A stretch of 64,000 bases of DNA from Nelumbo lutea (GCA_022828595.1 JAKGHH010000002.1:104839254-104903253), one strand, 5' to 3'; shown: positions 21,945-35,071, counted from the stretch's first letter. Notes: generated by a model from the sequence alone, not told the origin. Numbers and translations are program-made.

Positions 21945-22776
21945 TCACAAATTTTCCTTTAACAGAGTTAATATGATCTCTCTATCTTTGAGCTCTTGCT
22001 CTACTGCTTGTACATGTGTAGTACTTGGAACAAAGGATAGTAGAGTAGGGGCTTGGAATCCATATAAAGCCTCAAATGGAGTCATTTGAGTTGTTGAATG
22101 ATAGGTGGTGTTGTACCACCATTCTACCAAGGGTAACCACCTGCTCCCCCTATGAGGTTATGAGTTGCAAAAGCACCTTACAAAACCACCTGCTCCCCGT
22201 ATAAGACCTCAATTTGCCCATCTGATTGTGGGATGGTAGGAAGATCCCATGTTGAGTTGAGTTCCCTGAAGTTTGAACAGCTCACACAAGAAATTACTGG
22301 TAAATTTGGGGTCTCTGTCACTTTACAATTGATCGGGGCATTCCATGTAGTTTAAAGACTCATAGAATGGCAAGCGCCACTTCTCTAGCAGTATAGGGGT
22401 GAGCTAGAGCCAAGAATTGACCATATTTTGTCATTCTATTCACCATCACTAAAATGACATATTTCCTCTATGAAACAAGTAGTCCTTCTATGAAGTCTAA
22501 TGGTACATCAGTCCAAGCCTTGTCAGGGATGGATAAAAGTAGTAACAGACCTGGAGTAGGCACATTCTCAACTTTGTGCCTTTGGCAGATGTCACACCCC
22601 TTGATCCACTCTTTAACTTCTCTGTGATACCCTTCCCAACAACAAACATGCTTAAGGCGGTGCATGGTCTTATCATACTCGGAATGTCTTCCTACAGGTG
22701 AGGTAGGAGCTTCATCAAACAACTTGTGGCAAAATTTTGAGCTTGGTTCCAGAACTAGCCTCCCCTTTTTCCACAA
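21945..22776 (-). pseudogene. Gypsy 1 integrase
   Basis: The N-terminal zinc domain at 22776-22468 has H-S-E-Y-D-K-T-M-H-R (H-H) then C-D-I-C-Q-R-H-K (C-C), followed by W-T-D-V-P-L-D-F-I-E-G-L. The C-terminal core at 22130-21945 has Y-N-T-T-Y-H-S-T-T and T-P-F-E-A-L-Y-G. The stretch between is broken. Confidence 0.85.
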
Positions 22777-22799
22777 TGAGCCATTCTAAATTTGATAAG

Positions 22800-24200
22800 C
22801 ATCTCTATTCATCTTCCCATCCTTGACTTCATTGACTAAATTCTGAATATAAGGATCTATACTTTGTTCCATTTTCAACTCTTCTATTCAATCGGGCACC
22901 AACAAGGAGATTCCCAATAGTTCTTCTACCTCCTTTAGTGACAATGAATCAACTACTATATTCTCTATCCCCCTTTTGTACTTGATTTTAAAATCATACC
23001 CAAGTAACTTGCTTAGTAGTCTTTATTGGCCAGGAGTGGAAATTCATTGTTGTAGAAGGCGTCTAATGCTTTTCTGATATGTTAATACTGTAAACCTTCC
23101 TCTTAGAAAATAAGGCCTCCATTGTTGAACCACGGAGACCACCACCAGTAGTTTCTTCTCATATGTGGACATGTCTAGTGCTCGTCCATACAATGCTTTA
23201 CTGAAGAAGGCTACCGGTCTTCCTTCTTAAGAGAACACTGCCCAATTCCACTACCATTAGCATCTCTTTCTACTATAAAAGCTTCTGAAAGTTGGGAAGA
23301 GCTAATACAGGTGTTGTAGTCATGATTTCTTTCAGCAACTTGAAAGCCCTGTCGACTTCCTCTCCCCAATACTATTCTCCCTACATGAGTAACTAAGTAA
23401 GGGTTCGAGCCAGAGTACCATAGCTTTTCACATTCGAAGGTCTAGGCCACTCCAGCATTCCTTCAATCTTGGCAAGATCAACCTCCACACCTTGGGCTGA
23501 TATGATGTGCCCCAAGTAATAAATATTACTCTACATAAAACTACATTTACTAGCCCTCGCAAAGAACTAGTGTGAATGAAGGATGGTCAAGACCTGTCTC
23601 AAGTGAACTAAATGCTCTTTTCTACTCTTACTATAAACCAAGATACCATTGAAGAAAACTAGCATGGATTTCCTTAAATGGTTCTTAAACACTTGATTCA
23701 TCAAAGCCTAAAAAGTGGTTGGTGTGTTGCAAAGCCCAAAAGGCATGACGAGGAATTCATAATGCCCTTCATGGGTTCTAAAAGTCATTTTTGGGATATC
23801 CCCTTCTTTCACTCAAATTTGAGGATAATCAACTCTTAAGTCCAACTTTGAAAAGAATTCATCCCCATTCAATTTGTCAATGACAGGCATAAGGAATTTG
23901 TTTTTCACAGTGACTTGGTTCAAGGCTTTATAATCCACACAAAGTCTTCATCCTCCATCTTTTTTTCTGTACTAGCAAAATAGGGAAGGAATAGGGACTT
24001 TGAATGGGTCTAATAGTGCCATCCCTCAACATCTAGCTAACTGTATTTTCAATTTCTTTTTTCTAAAGAAAAAAAGGGTACTTGTAATGTTGGTTGCTAA
24101 CTGCACTTCCTTCTCAAAGTAATGGAATGGAATGATCTTGGAAGCAAGGGGGAGGCAACCTGATGGGATCTCTGAACACATCAAAGAATTCTTCCAATAG
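22800..24200 (-). pseudogene. Gypsy 1 RT and RNase H, fragmented
   Basis: Homology scattered over frames: an F-x-N-P-x-x-A-L/Y-x-x-x-x-M-P-F-G-L-like segment near 23745, a Q-Y-L-G-H-type region, and RNase H near 23150-23330. No frame is open for more than a few dozen codons. Identified mainly from order between protease and integrase. Confidence 0.6.
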
Positions 24201-24399
24201 TTTCTACATGTCTTCTTCAGGAGGTACCATTGTTTTGTCTACCCCATGACTAGCTAAAATAGGAAAAACTATCGAGCCTTGTGTAGTGGTTTTGCCATAG
24301 ATTCGACCTTTAGTAAATTAGGCTCTCATGCCTTTGTTCCCCATAATGTATGTATGCCTCTCTTGTCAAAGAATCGGAGTATCTTTGAAGAGAAATCCA

Positions 24400-24887
24400 A
24401 ACAACAAGGCCTAGGGTCTCCAACCATTGAGCTCATAGTACAATGTCATACGTAAGAAGATTCAAAATGTGAAAATTAGCATTGATTTTGGTTCCGTGAG
24501 ACTAAATTTCCACTCCACAACATTTTCCCTTCCCTTGGAGGCGTTCACCACTAGCCACCTGGACTTCAAAACATCGGTTGGAGCTGATATGTAAGCTAGT
24601 CTTCTCAACCATGTTGGGATCTAGAAAGTTGTGGTTGGAGCCACTATCCACCAAAATTGTGAGGTTAGTGGTGGAGGTGACCTAACACCCTCATGGTTTT
24701 AGGTGATTGAGTTCCAGAGATAGGATGCAATGATATCTCTGGCGTGCCTTTTGGTTCGGTCTCCCCTCCCACATCTTCTTGAAGGTCACCACTGGATTCT
24801 TCTTCCTCGAGAATCTCTTGAATCTAGAAAAACTTCTAGCTCTTACATTAATGTTACGGGGTGCACCACTCATCGCAATGGAAGTAG

Positions 24888-24929
<42 letters not shown>

Positions 24930-25800
24930 CGCTTCAACTAGCATAAATTTTCTAATTTCTAGTGTCAACCTAATTGCTTACCATAGATGGCCGAGGTAGA
25001 GCTACCTTGAATTTCACCAGATCCCCTCTCACTTGTTGATGCTTCACTACCTACTCCTCCTCTTCTAATAAGGCTAGGTGGGAAGCACGGGTAGTGGAGG
25101 TTAGTTCAAACTTCTCCACCCCGACTCTCACTTCTGGCTTAAGCCTCGCTATAAAACATCCCACCAGAAAATCCTCAGAGAGGCCCTTGATCCAATTGGC
25201 AAGCCTCTGAAACTCTTCCATGTATGGCTGTACCAAAGAGGTTTAGGTTAGTTTTGAAAATCGTCCTACCACATTAGCTCTCTGAAGGCCATTGAATCGG
25301 GTGTTAATGACGTGCCCAAATTGGTTCCAATTAGGTTGAGGGTAATGATCTTTAAACCAGCAGCACCATTCAATCACAGTTCCCTCAAAACCTAAGCTAG
25401 TAATCGCAATCCATTCTTCTTCAAGAACACCCTACACCTCAAAATATTGTTGTATTAACACCATCCACCATTCGAGGTTGCTCCCCCAAAACAGGGTATC
25501 TCGATCTTCAGTTGTCTATTTCCAAGGGCGACATAAGATGGTGGCAAGCCATCTAGAGCCTTCCTCCTTTCATTGAAGCAACCCAGGGTGGTCCTTAGGC
25601 GAGCAAGGATTTCATTAAGCTTTGCATCCATGCCTTCTTATCTTTTCTCCATGCTAGACACCCTTTCTTCCATCTCCGTTATCTCTATTTCCGTCAGATC
25701 TACTAGCTTTGATACTAGAATGTTATCCAACTCTTCTCACAAGCGAGAAGATGCCTTGGTTTTAGCATTTCCTCGAGCTATGGTGACAAGGATCACTGCT
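24400..25800 (-). pseudogene. Gypsy 1 gag and protease
   Basis: The gag starts just inside the LTR with a Glu/Arg-rich, coiled-coil-like segment. The conserved core at 25236-25051 reads F-Q-R-L-A-N-W-I-K-G-L-S-E-D-F-L and F-I-A-R-L-K-P-E-V-R. The protease region near 24640 has V-D-S-G-S-N-H-N-F-L-D. Between them lies a (TC)18 microsatellite. Several stops. Confidence 0.8.
24891..24926. repeat. (TC)18 microsatellite inside Gypsy 1
   Basis: A pure TC dinucleotide run within the decayed gag-protease linker. Confidence 0.9.
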
Positions 25801-26043
25801 CATAGAGGGTGAACTGAACACAGTAAACAATTGGTAAGAAAATACTCATGCTTATTCTTCATTGAAAGGGAAATATATAGGTACATGACACATGTCTCAA
25901 CCGAATACTGGTAATAATGATTACAATTATTAGTACGAATATCCGGTATAACTGTCATGACCCTTCATGATTTTATTATGCTTGCATAAGCAAAATAGTC
26001 AAGCTGCTTGCCACCTAACCACTTGCATCTTTTAACTGTATCA

Positions 26044-26600
26044 TAGATCTTTTGGGGTTTTTTCAATAAGCAAAAGAAAACTACACTACACACCAAATAT
26101 GCATTCTAATGGACCATGGCTTTCTCTTTTGGATAGAATCTTCAAAAAGTTTTCTTTTTTTTTTTTGTGTTGCAAATTGGGCCAAAAGATGAATAGCTTG
26201 ATTAATCGATTTAAGAGTATATAATTAAGAATTTAATAATAGAAAAACAAGAAACTAAGACTTAGTTTGAAAGAGTAATTCTTTAAAAAAAAGTTTGAAA
26301 AAGTACAAAATTGTTAGATTTATTAAGAACACAGAAATCGTAAAAAATACCAAAACCTTGAATCTGCATATAAATCATAGAGAATTTGTGAAAAACTCTA
26401 CAAAAAGATCTTGAAATGGACAAAGAAGAGGGAACTCAAAGATTCCTAGGACTACCAAACAAAACAAATAAAAGGGTAGAACCCAAAAATATGAATGGTT
26501 GATTCTTCCTCGACATCACAAAATGACTCATCATAACATCAGCTGACAACCTCAAGTCCCTTTTTAGTAAAAACAAAACTCTCAAAAGCCTCTTTTAATT
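26044..26600. other. AT-rich stretch, nothing firm
   Basis: A T-run near 26152-26166 may be the reverse complement of a LINE poly(A) tail, belonging to the minus-strand LINE to the right. No other feature seen. Confidence 0.4.
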
Positions 26601-28680
26601 AAAAGACCATTATTTGAACCTATCCACAAAATCTTATCTCTTCAAAAATTTCTAAAGATATGAAAATCCATTATATCATTAACCAAATCACCAGAGAAAG
26701 TTTGAACCAATTTGTTTCTATCCCAAGCCCCAAAATAGCATTTAGAACATCTTTAAACGTGAGATTTTGATCTTGACACAACTAAATTCCTAACTAAGGA
26801 AACAAATCCCACAAGCTTTGCATAGAGTTTTCCAACTATGAAAGGGAGTAGAAGTGAACCTTTTTGGCCAGCCATTACTAGTTAAATATTTACTCTTCAA
26901 CAATTTATCCCTAAGAGCATCTGATTCCTTAAGAAACCTCCAAGCCAATTTACCTAGTAAAGATTTATTCAATAAGTCAATTCTCTTAAAACCTAAGCCT
27001 CTTGTTTAAAATGGTCACATAACCTACCCCAGCTTGGCCATTGAAAACAAGGATGAAAGTATCGGTTTTGAGCATTGTATCGAACAACTCAGATATAGAC
27101 ATGGATACGAGTATTCTTAGAAAATACGTATTAATTGCAAATTAATAATAATAAATCTAAAGTTAAAATATTTGTGAATAAAATATAAACACGTGATGAG
27201 AAACACACACTTTAATAGATTATATGAAGAGAAACATTGCAATTAGCAATATTGGGACAATAAAACATGTACACATCACACACTAATTATTACTTATAAT
27301 TTTTTATTTTATTAGCTTTTTGGGAAATTTTATTCATTTAGCATTTTTTTATATAAATAGTAACTCTATTTTTCAACTAATAAATATGTTTTCACTTTTA
27401 ACATGTAATGGTAAAACAAAACATTAAAAACATTTTAAAAACATTAAAATAAAACATTAGTAACTCTATTTTTATAATTTTAAGTTTTTATTAAATTCTT
27501 TATGAAAATTAAATCTTACATTATTTATTAAAATTATAACTTTATTTCAGTTTTTATAATTATAATTTTCAATTCTTATTAATTTTGTTAAATTTTTTTA
27601 TTTATTTACTTAGTTTACTTTTATAAAAATAATAATTCTATTCTTTCAAATAATAAATATGTTTTCATTTTTAACCTATAATTTAAATGTAAAATAAAAC
27701 ATATAATTATTTAAGATAGATGAAATAAACTATTTTTAAAGTTTTTAGTTCTTATTAATTTTTTTGGGAAAATTAAATCTTAAATTATTTATTTCAGTTT
27801 TTATAATTTTTATCAAAATTCAAAAAACAAAAGTGGTCAATATACACTTTTATCAAACTAGGCACTAATATAGAAGTGTATAATGCCAATACGCACAAGT
27901 CTTGGGATACGTACCTAGTCGCAACATATCAAGTATCCATAGCCATGGATACGGATACAATACACCCAATATCAATAGTATCCTATCGATACTTTAAACA
28001 TTGATTTAAAAACCTCTTTTATAATAGAACCACCAAAACTTATTTTATATTCTCTCCATTTTCTTAAAGTTTTTTTGGGGAATTAAGTAACACTCATACT
28101 ATAAAGAGGGATAGATTGCAACATGGAGTGGACTAACAACCTTCTCTAAGCATAGGACAAATAGGAAGCCTTCTAGTATACCCATTTACTTTTCATTTTA
28201 TCCAAGAAAATTTCTAAAGAGTCAGCCTTAATCTTTTTCCGTAATAAAGAAACCCCTTATTCATAGTCTCGATTAAGGGGTGACATCTTCAATTGTCTTC
28301 CAATCATCTTTTGCCCTATATATGGTGTAGTTTTAGTAAACCAAAAACCTGATTTCTAGAAATATATCCCTAGTCTAGAGACATCTTGAACCTCCTTGAG
28401 TATATCCAACAAGTTTATTGCTTCTTCCCTATTTGCTTTGCCAAAAATTATGACATCATCAACAAAGAGCAAACAAGAAATTTTTGGGCCTCCCTAGCAA
28501 TTTTAATCCCCTATAGATTTCCTTCATCACTAGCTTTTCCCATAAACCTTGAAAATCCTTCCATTGCCAAGACAAAAAAGTATGGAGATAATGGATCTCC
28601 TTATCTAATGCCACCGATTGCCTAGAAATGACCATCAATAAATCCATAAATAACAAGTGAGAAACTAATTGAAGAGATAC
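26600..28680 (-). pseudogene. LINE 1: non-LTR retrotransposon RT fragment
   Basis: Minus-strand L1-type remnant. The RT part at 28656-28459 shows a run ending in Q-R-V-S/G-D-like and P-K-N-F/I-L-F-A motifs, degraded from G-D-P-L-S-P-Y-L-F and L-L-F-A-D-D. The downstream part at 26972-26790 has N-K-S-L-L-G-K-L-A-W-R-F-L and W-K-T-L, typical of the region before the zf-RVT domain. The two parts are separated by an AT-rich insert at 27055-27995. Confidence 0.72.
27055..27995. mobile_element. AT-rich MITE-like insert splitting LINE 1
   Basis: Both ends have inverted, related words: AAAGTATCG at the left and CGATACTTT at the right, each followed inward by TGTATC.. and ATGGATACG-type repeats. The core (27280-27840) is nearly pure A/T. 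Ends resemble a terminal-inverted-repeat element; a clear target duplication was not found. Confidence 0.5.
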
Positions 28681-28818
28681 AAAATCAAATTAGATCACAT
28701 GATCACATCAAGTGGAGGAGAACCCTAACTTTCCATCACCCACCCAAGGTAGTCCCACTCTGGAGTATCGTAAGATTTTAAAATGTCCAATTTCACCACT
28801 CCCAATGTGTTGTGGGCC

Positions 28819-29090
28819 TACAGGACTACACCTCGGATGGCCATTGGAGAAACCCTATTCAATTTAGCCTATGGAATAAAAGTTGTCACCCTTGTAGAAA
28901 TTGGCTAGCCAATGCATCAAATAGAGGCATACAATGAGGCCGAGAAGCTTGACCTCAATTGGGAAAGGCCTAACAAGATCAAACAAGTAGTGGGATTGGG
29001 AACCTTTTGTCTCAAATACCTTAGTGGAAGAGCAGTACCTCGTACTTGGAACTCAGAAAACCTTCTATTGTTGTTAATGAAAGCAGATAT
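28819..29090 (+). pseudogene. Tat-type integrase C-terminus
   Basis: [15 protein letters not shown], then L-A-Y-G-I-K, one stop, then D-L-N-W-E-R-P near 28953 and G-R-A-V-P-R-T-W-N-S-E-N-L near 29040. These are the end of the catalytic core and the C-terminal G-P-Y/F-like module of Gypsy integrases. Some 80 residues between them are deleted relative to the element at 40 kb. Confidence 0.82.
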
Positions 29091-29539
29091 TCCTCTCAAC
29101 TACTTTGTTCCACAACTTTTTTCCAACTTGGTTGCCTTGTTTCAATTTTACAAGAATCCCATCCATTGCTAGTCACGGTCTTTGGCATACAACCTTTTCT
29201 AGGTTACACACCCTATAAACCCCTCATCTAAACATGGGACCTTGACTATTGGGTTAAAACATTAGTAGCTAAAGGCCTTGAACAAACCTCAGCCAGGGTT
29301 AAACATCTCGATAGAATATGAAAAATCAAGACTAACCACTTATTTCACCAAACACAATTTCACAAATTAAGCAAAAAAAAACTTTGTATTAATGGAGAAA
29401 TGTTTTGTACAAGTATAACAAAAAGAGGGCACTTCAGCCCTTACAAAAAAAAAAAAGTAAAAAGCAAATAAAGAATGGAGCCAATGCAAGCCCAACTATC
29501 AACAACTTGAAATTTTTTTCAACACTAGGTAAGCCCAAC

Positions 29540-31080
29540 CTGCCCCTCGACCTCAGTCTTCATTGTTACAGCAGCGACCTCTTGTCTATTGGCCTGGTGA
29601 AGAGTGTCACCACCTTATACCTCGGTTGTCTAAACAATATCAACCATCTTCTGGCCCTTGCTGAACTGACCCAACTACTCGATGCTGAAATTTGGAACGG
29701 TCTTTGCCACTTGATCCTTACAATCATCAAACCCCTCCTGATAGGACAAGGTGGTGAAATTGGCCAAGTCTTTATTGTATTGGTTTGAGGCCTTGTATTC
29801 AGTGATGGTTTTGGTGGACGCCTCCACGAGCTTTCACTCCATGGACCCAAGGGACGCCTTCAAGTCCTTCACCATGTCTCTCTTGGCCATAACCTCAGCC
29901 TCAGCCTTCTTTCGGCTATTATACTCATGCAGGCCTCGGTTTCCTCCCTCATCGACTGGGCTTCAGCCATCTCATGCTTAGATAAATCGATGTCATCCTT
30001 CACTAGCTTTAGCTATTGAAATAGGACCTGGACCTTGTCACATAGGCTGATGGAAGCTAAAACCATCTACAGAAAGGACAAGTTAGATTCACAAGGGTCA
30101 CTACACAAAGTGAACTCTACAAAGAAATATGACTCTTACCTTGACCGCCTTGTCCAGCAACACCTTACAGATAAAGTTTAAAAACTAATGGGTCCATTAT
30201 TGCCGATCTCCAGGGAGGGCCATCCCTATTGCAAGTTGTGGTGAATCACTACGGTAGGGCATAACTTTGCGAGGGGACATCTGAGGGCCTCATTTCAGTA
30301 GTCCCTCATTGTTGCCTTCTTTAGGGGCCTAGTGTCCTTCCCCCCTCGATAGATCATTTCTATGTAGTGCCCTTCTTCTAAGAAACACCGGTGACGACCT
30401 TCCCTTTCGTTGCCTCCTCCTTAGAACATCTCCAAGGCGTCCCCTCGACTATAGCTCCTCTCTTGATAGTCTTCACCTTCTTGGCAGCTATCTCCAGTAG
30501 AAACACCTTTTGTCCTCTATCCATCTCTAGATAAGGGAAACACCTAGTGAACAAAAGAAAACTAAATCGGAGTCACCAAATTATAGACTATGGTATTTCC
30601 CCTACAAAGGGGGGCAAGACTAAGGCCAATCTTCACCAAGTCTTCCTCCTTCACCAAGGGTCCGATGTGGATCATCCCACCCAACCAAAGTCAATTCAAT
30701 AGTGCCTTCTCTACATCACTACAATGTAGTGCGATCCTCTTGGATAGACAACCCTCAGGGCACCTCATGAAAAAAAAACTACTTCCAGTTGTGGATAGAC
30801 AACGAGTTATCCACCACTTTACCTTCTCGGCCATAGAAATACCATAGCCCCTTGCCCTCAGGGTGCTTCGTAAGAGCAAACAAGTTTTGAAAGAAGTTTA
30901 CTATCATCAGTTGCGGGCTACTACCAGGATGGCCACGGTGGTCCTAATAGTGTTGGGGGAAAGTTGACTAGGGGTAATCTTGTAATGGTTCAATAGCTCA
31001 GAGATCAGATGATGCAACAGGAAGTGCAACCCAACTACAAGTAGTGCTCGTGGGCGTACACCTCACACTTCCGACAAAAC
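29540..31080 (-). pseudogene. Decayed antisense ORF of the Tat remnant
   Basis: Minus strand. Near 31010-30905 it reads L-L-N-H-Y-K-I-T-P-S-Q-L-S-P-N-T-I-R, which matches L-N-H-F-N-V-T-I-D-Q-L-H-P-N-T-I-R of the antisense ORF at 43 kb. Towards the end (about 30060-29640) is a helical, charged segment and Y-Q-E-G-F-D-D-C-K-D-Q-V-A-K, the family's C-terminal motif. Many stops. Confidence 0.68.
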
Positions 31081-32219
31081 CACAACCTGTTGCCAACCCG
31101 AAGGACTCTACCCTGTAATCCTTGAGGATGAATTACTTCTTAGCAAGGTTCCTAATATCTTCCTTGCCAAGAACACTATCTAAATCGAAGTGCATTGGAC
31201 GTTCACGCCTCACACCTCATCCTTCAGCCCCTTGTTCCTCAACACCGGACTCCCCTTCGGTCTCTTCTTCATAGACAAACCAACAAATGTACCACCAAGG
31301 CACCACCTGATGCATCACCCATCGAAGGCACCATTGCGGGACCACCTTGGGAATTGCACCCTAGCCTAAAGGACCCAGTACTCTCATCAATGGAGCCCTC
31401 ACTCCATTGGTCATGCTCGGCCTATAAAACCTCCACCTCAGAAGGCTAAGAGGAGCTCCAAGAACTACTACTACTACTACTAATACTATCCTAGGTAGGA
31501 GTACTATTGGGGGCTCTCCAATCAAGGAGGGAATAAGTCACATGCTTGGAATCAGAGGTAGACATGGTAGAAGACAAGGTTTTACCAAAGGCTTAGTTTG
31601 GGAGGAATACAAATACAAATTTGTAGAGTGCAAAACCTTGTATTTTGTATTATTTCGTATACATTTGCACAGTACATATTTGTATTTGTACTCCGACTAA
31701 ACTAAGCCTAAGCAAAGTGAATATCTAGTTGAGGTGTTTTGAAAGCTCTAAGAAAATGCACGATCAACAAATGATGGTCTTCTCCCCTCCTTCTCCTATC
31801 CATTTAAAGAAAAGCAGACAACCAAAATCTGTTGCATCCAACAGTCACCAATGCACCACCTTAACTACCCGCATTGATGGCCACCACGTAGCATCGACCT
31901 CAAAATGCGAAGCGACACCACAAGGCCCAGCCCTAGTTTGCTCAAACTCATTGGCCTAGGCTCCTCAAAACCAATGCGTTCATTTGTCCTAATCGCGGCC
32001 GCAAGACAACCCATTGCCTCCAATGAACTGGTGCAGAAACCCATCTTGGACACAACCATCTAACAGTAGATGCTCACACTTCCTTAACAACACCAACTTC
32101 TTGATGGTCAAAGACTAGAATATTTTTTAAGCTTCTCTCTACTCCCATCGGTCAATGCCAAGGCCTAAGCAAATAATCAAATGATGGCTTTGATCTCAAT
32201 GTCAAGAGTGGGGGCCAAG

Positions 32220-32715
32220 TGATGTGGGTATAATCAACCACTTTACTAGATGACGACGGGTGGCATCACCCAAGTCATTATTTTGACCTCGGCCAAGGGC
32301 ATTTTCATAACTCCCATGAATCATTAAATACGGAGCATTTATTACAAATGTTACGTTCTTGGTTGAACTTCCTCCTAGTGCACTTATGAGGGGGTAACAC
32401 TCAGTTGCTATCCCTATAACATCCACATTCATGACCGAGATTCACGAGATCGTTATCGATTGCCCAATATTCTTCTTCTAGGTAAATCCAACAATAAAAG
32501 GGCACCAAAGGCTAAGTTATACTCTTACGCATGCACACTTAAGCTAATCCTTACTCTCTTATTGTGACCTTGGATTCCATTAGCCCTTGGCTGACTTGAC
32601 TATTAGAGTCCTTGCCCTTGGGAACTCTTGAAGCCTCTGACATCTTTTCACTCTTAGTAGGTGAGAGCCTCGGCCATCAGACCTCAAAAGTTACCCAGCT
32701 ACCCTCGGATCCAGA
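32220..32715 (+). repeat. LTR of the Tat remnant
   Basis: Starts TGATGTGGGTATAAT directly after AGTGGGGGCCAAG, a polypurine tract. It ends about GGATCCAGA, followed by TTTGGCAGCAATACTGTG, which resembles the TTTGGCGCCATCTGTGGG primer site of the 34-kb element. Confidence 0.55.
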
Positions 32716-32734
32716 TTTGGCAGCAATACTGTGT

Positions 32735-34090
32735 CTACTTTTTTTTCTTTGGATTTGTTCCATTTTTTTTGAGAATATTTGATGGTGTAAATGTGGTGCC
32801 CATGGTGCATGTAGGAAAGCCTTGAACTACTACTTTCACTAAGGTAGTTCTTCTTGCTTGGGATAATAGTTTTGCTCTCCAAGGTGTCAATCTATTTCCA
32901 TTTTGTGTATAATTTCCCACTGCCTTGATATGTTTATTTTCCCAAGCTGAAGTTTAGCTCCCAGATATTTTTCTTCTGCTGACATATGTTAAAAGCCCAA
33001 CATTCTTATGAGCATTTTCTTATTCCTTTTATATACTCCCAACTAAACAAAGTAGTCAATTTGTTCGGGTTTATCCTTTGTCCTAATATCGTTCCAAACC
33101 GATGCTAGATTTTTTTTTGTCAACCTATTTTAGTTCTGCATTGCACATGACTATACAGTAATCAGCAAAGAGCAAATGGGTTATTGGAATTCCCCTCCTA
33201 CAAAGCTTGAAACCCTTAATCTCTCCCAAATCTTCTGTCTTTTCTAATAAATTTGATAACATTTGAATTCCAATGATGAAAAGGTATGGGAATAATGGAT
33301 CTCCTTGCCTTAACTGATTCTTTACCTCAAAAAAATCATTTTATGTTCCATTAATCTTCACGGAAAACCTTGGTGTTTTGATACAATCTTCCACAATTTG
33401 CACCATTTCTTAGGACAGGCCATCTCCTTTAACATTTTCACCAGGAGATCCTGTCTCATTCTATCATAAGTACTTCACATATCTAATTTTAGAATTATCC
33501 ATCCCACTCCTTTCATCTTTTTTTTTTCATTTTATTTTTGATTTCATTTGCCACAATTACATTGTCGACACATTGTCTACCTTGGATAAAAAGCATATTG
33601 GTTTGGGTAAATTTATTTATTGATGTATTTTTGCATTTTCATATCTAGACATTTAACAATAACCTTATATAAGACATTACAGACACTAATCGATTTGTAT
33701 TGAGATGTTTCTTAAGGGAGTTTGCTTTTGAGATAAAAACGAAATTTGTAGAATCTCTCTCTAGGTAATTTTGTGGTCTCAAAAAACATTTTTTACCTAG
33801 TTGCACACATCCCATTTTATAGCATACCATTATTTCTGATAAAAGAAAGGGTTAAATCCATCTAGACCTATGACAGATAAAGGTTCCATTGCTTTGACCA
33901 CATGCTCAATTCCATCCCCTATTGGGAGTATTAGCATTTCAGTCGCCTCCTCAGTGGTTAACTTTCTATGGATTAATCCATTGAGATCCAAATCCCAAGA
34001 TTGGTCTAGCTTTAATCTAATTTTTGAAAGATGTTGCCATCCCTCAGTTTTTTAGAAATTCAAGGGAATTCCTTTCCCTATAAAAATTTA
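32735..34090 (-). pseudogene. LINE 2, 3' half (left of the Tat insertion)
   Basis: Minus-strand L1-type LINE. The right end of this half encodes degraded RT. The 3' end has W-R-A-K-L-L-S-Q-A-R-R-T-T-L-V-K near 32890-32845, a hallmark of the region after RT. T-runs at about 32739-32770 are probably the remains of the poly(A) tail. The other half lies beyond the Tat element at 44608-45480. Confidence 0.78.
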
Positions 34091-34858
34091 TGAAGGGTGA
34101 TTTGACCCGATCTATGAAACAACGACACATGGACGTTGACCCGACATAAGCCACAGATCAGCATCGTGGTCCGGTATAGCTAAGTAACAGGCCCCTAAAG
34201 TAGCTCACCATGACGCGAGTTCTCGGTCCCCCGAGCTACCCCCAAAGGAATATTCCGAGGCAACTTCAGTTCGTAAGCTAAGAAAACCAACTCACCTGAA
34301 CTTCCAACCAGGCAAATCATCCCGAAGAAGTCTACTAATGGCACTCCTGAAGCATTCCTAGCTCGCTACAAAGTAGCTCGTGAATGGATCGCACGAGCAT
34401 TCCGCAGGAAGCTTCTATCCTTTCGGCAGTCTGCACCCACGTCTCTCAGTAGGTGGAGGCGTGCCTGTCACCTTGGAGACGTGTCACTCGCCCAGGTAAA
34501 GAGTACGTCCCAATGGCCACTTGCGCAGCCCTGGCAGGTAACAGCTGTGGCAGGAGATCCGGTGGCGATTACACCCAATCCCCCAAGGAGCGCCCCTATA
34601 AAAGCCCTCAGGGCAGAGGAGAAACTTCTTCTGGAGATATAGTCCAAAAAATCTATTCAGTACAAGAACGCTGCGCGACCTACACTCTTAGCCCTCGTTT
34701 TTCCTTTCATTTCCCGCACACAGTACTAACTTAAGCATCGAAGTATTCTCACCGGGTAAACCTCTGGGAATCCTTCCTTTCATCTTCTCAGGTCCCGCTC
34801 ATTGCCAGCAAAGAGCCAGTCAGCAGTTAGCTAGGAGTGCCCGGATCGCGCTACATCA
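34091..34858 (+). repeat. 5' LTR of Gypsy 2
   Basis: TGAAGGGTGATTT...GCGCTACATCA, 768 bp. A TATA box (TATAAAAG at 34597-34604) lies about 260 bp before the end. It contains about 47 bp (near 34193-34241) absent from the 3' LTR. Confidence 0.93.
34597..34604 (+). promoter_or_regulatory. TATA box of the Gypsy 2 5' LTR
   Basis: CCCCTATAAAAGCCCTC, conserved in the 3' LTR at 44346-44353. A good RNA polymerase II TATA box in the expected U3 position. Confidence 0.7.
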
Positions 34859-34877
34859 TTTGGCGCCATCTGTGGGA
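34859..34877 (+). other. Primer-binding site of Gypsy 2
   Basis: TTTGGCGCCATCTGTGGGA directly after the LTR; the TGGCGCC core is the one used by many plant Tat and Athila elements. Confidence 0.8.
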
Positions 34878-35071
34878 AAAGCTTCAAAAAGCTTATCTAA
34901 ACTTTTTCAGTCCTTTCTTCTTTCATGAAACAGTCCAACGCTCATGGCCTCCTCTAGCAACGTAGGACGAAGCACGGAGATAGATAACTCCAGGGAATAA
35001 CCCAGCTTCCTACTATCTGTATCGGACAGTTCACCGTCCCCCTCTCAGCGGACGGAATCCCCAGCTTAAGC

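Larger units (their letters stand above)
21299..26043 (-). mobile_element. Gypsy 1: heavily decayed Ty3/gypsy element with both LTRs
   Basis: Minus-strand element between two related direct LTRs, 21299-21517 (219 bp) and 25797-26043 (247 bp). On the minus strand the LTRs run TGATACAG...GAGCA. Inside, from the 5' (right) end: gag, protease, RT, RNase H and integrase, in the Gypsy order. The LTRs differ by several indels and many substitutions, and the coding region is full of stops, so the insertion is old. No 5-bp target duplication is visible (AGCAC against TAGAT). Confidence 0.88.
28690..32715 (+). mobile_element. Gypsy 2b: decayed Tat-lineage remnant
   Basis: Plus-strand remnant with the 3' part of an element. 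The integrase C-terminus (28819-29090) is followed by a region with an antisense ORF related to that of the 34-44 kb Tat element, a polypurine tract at about 32207-32219, and an LTR (32220 to about 32715). Gag to most of integrase is missing. Confidence 0.72.
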
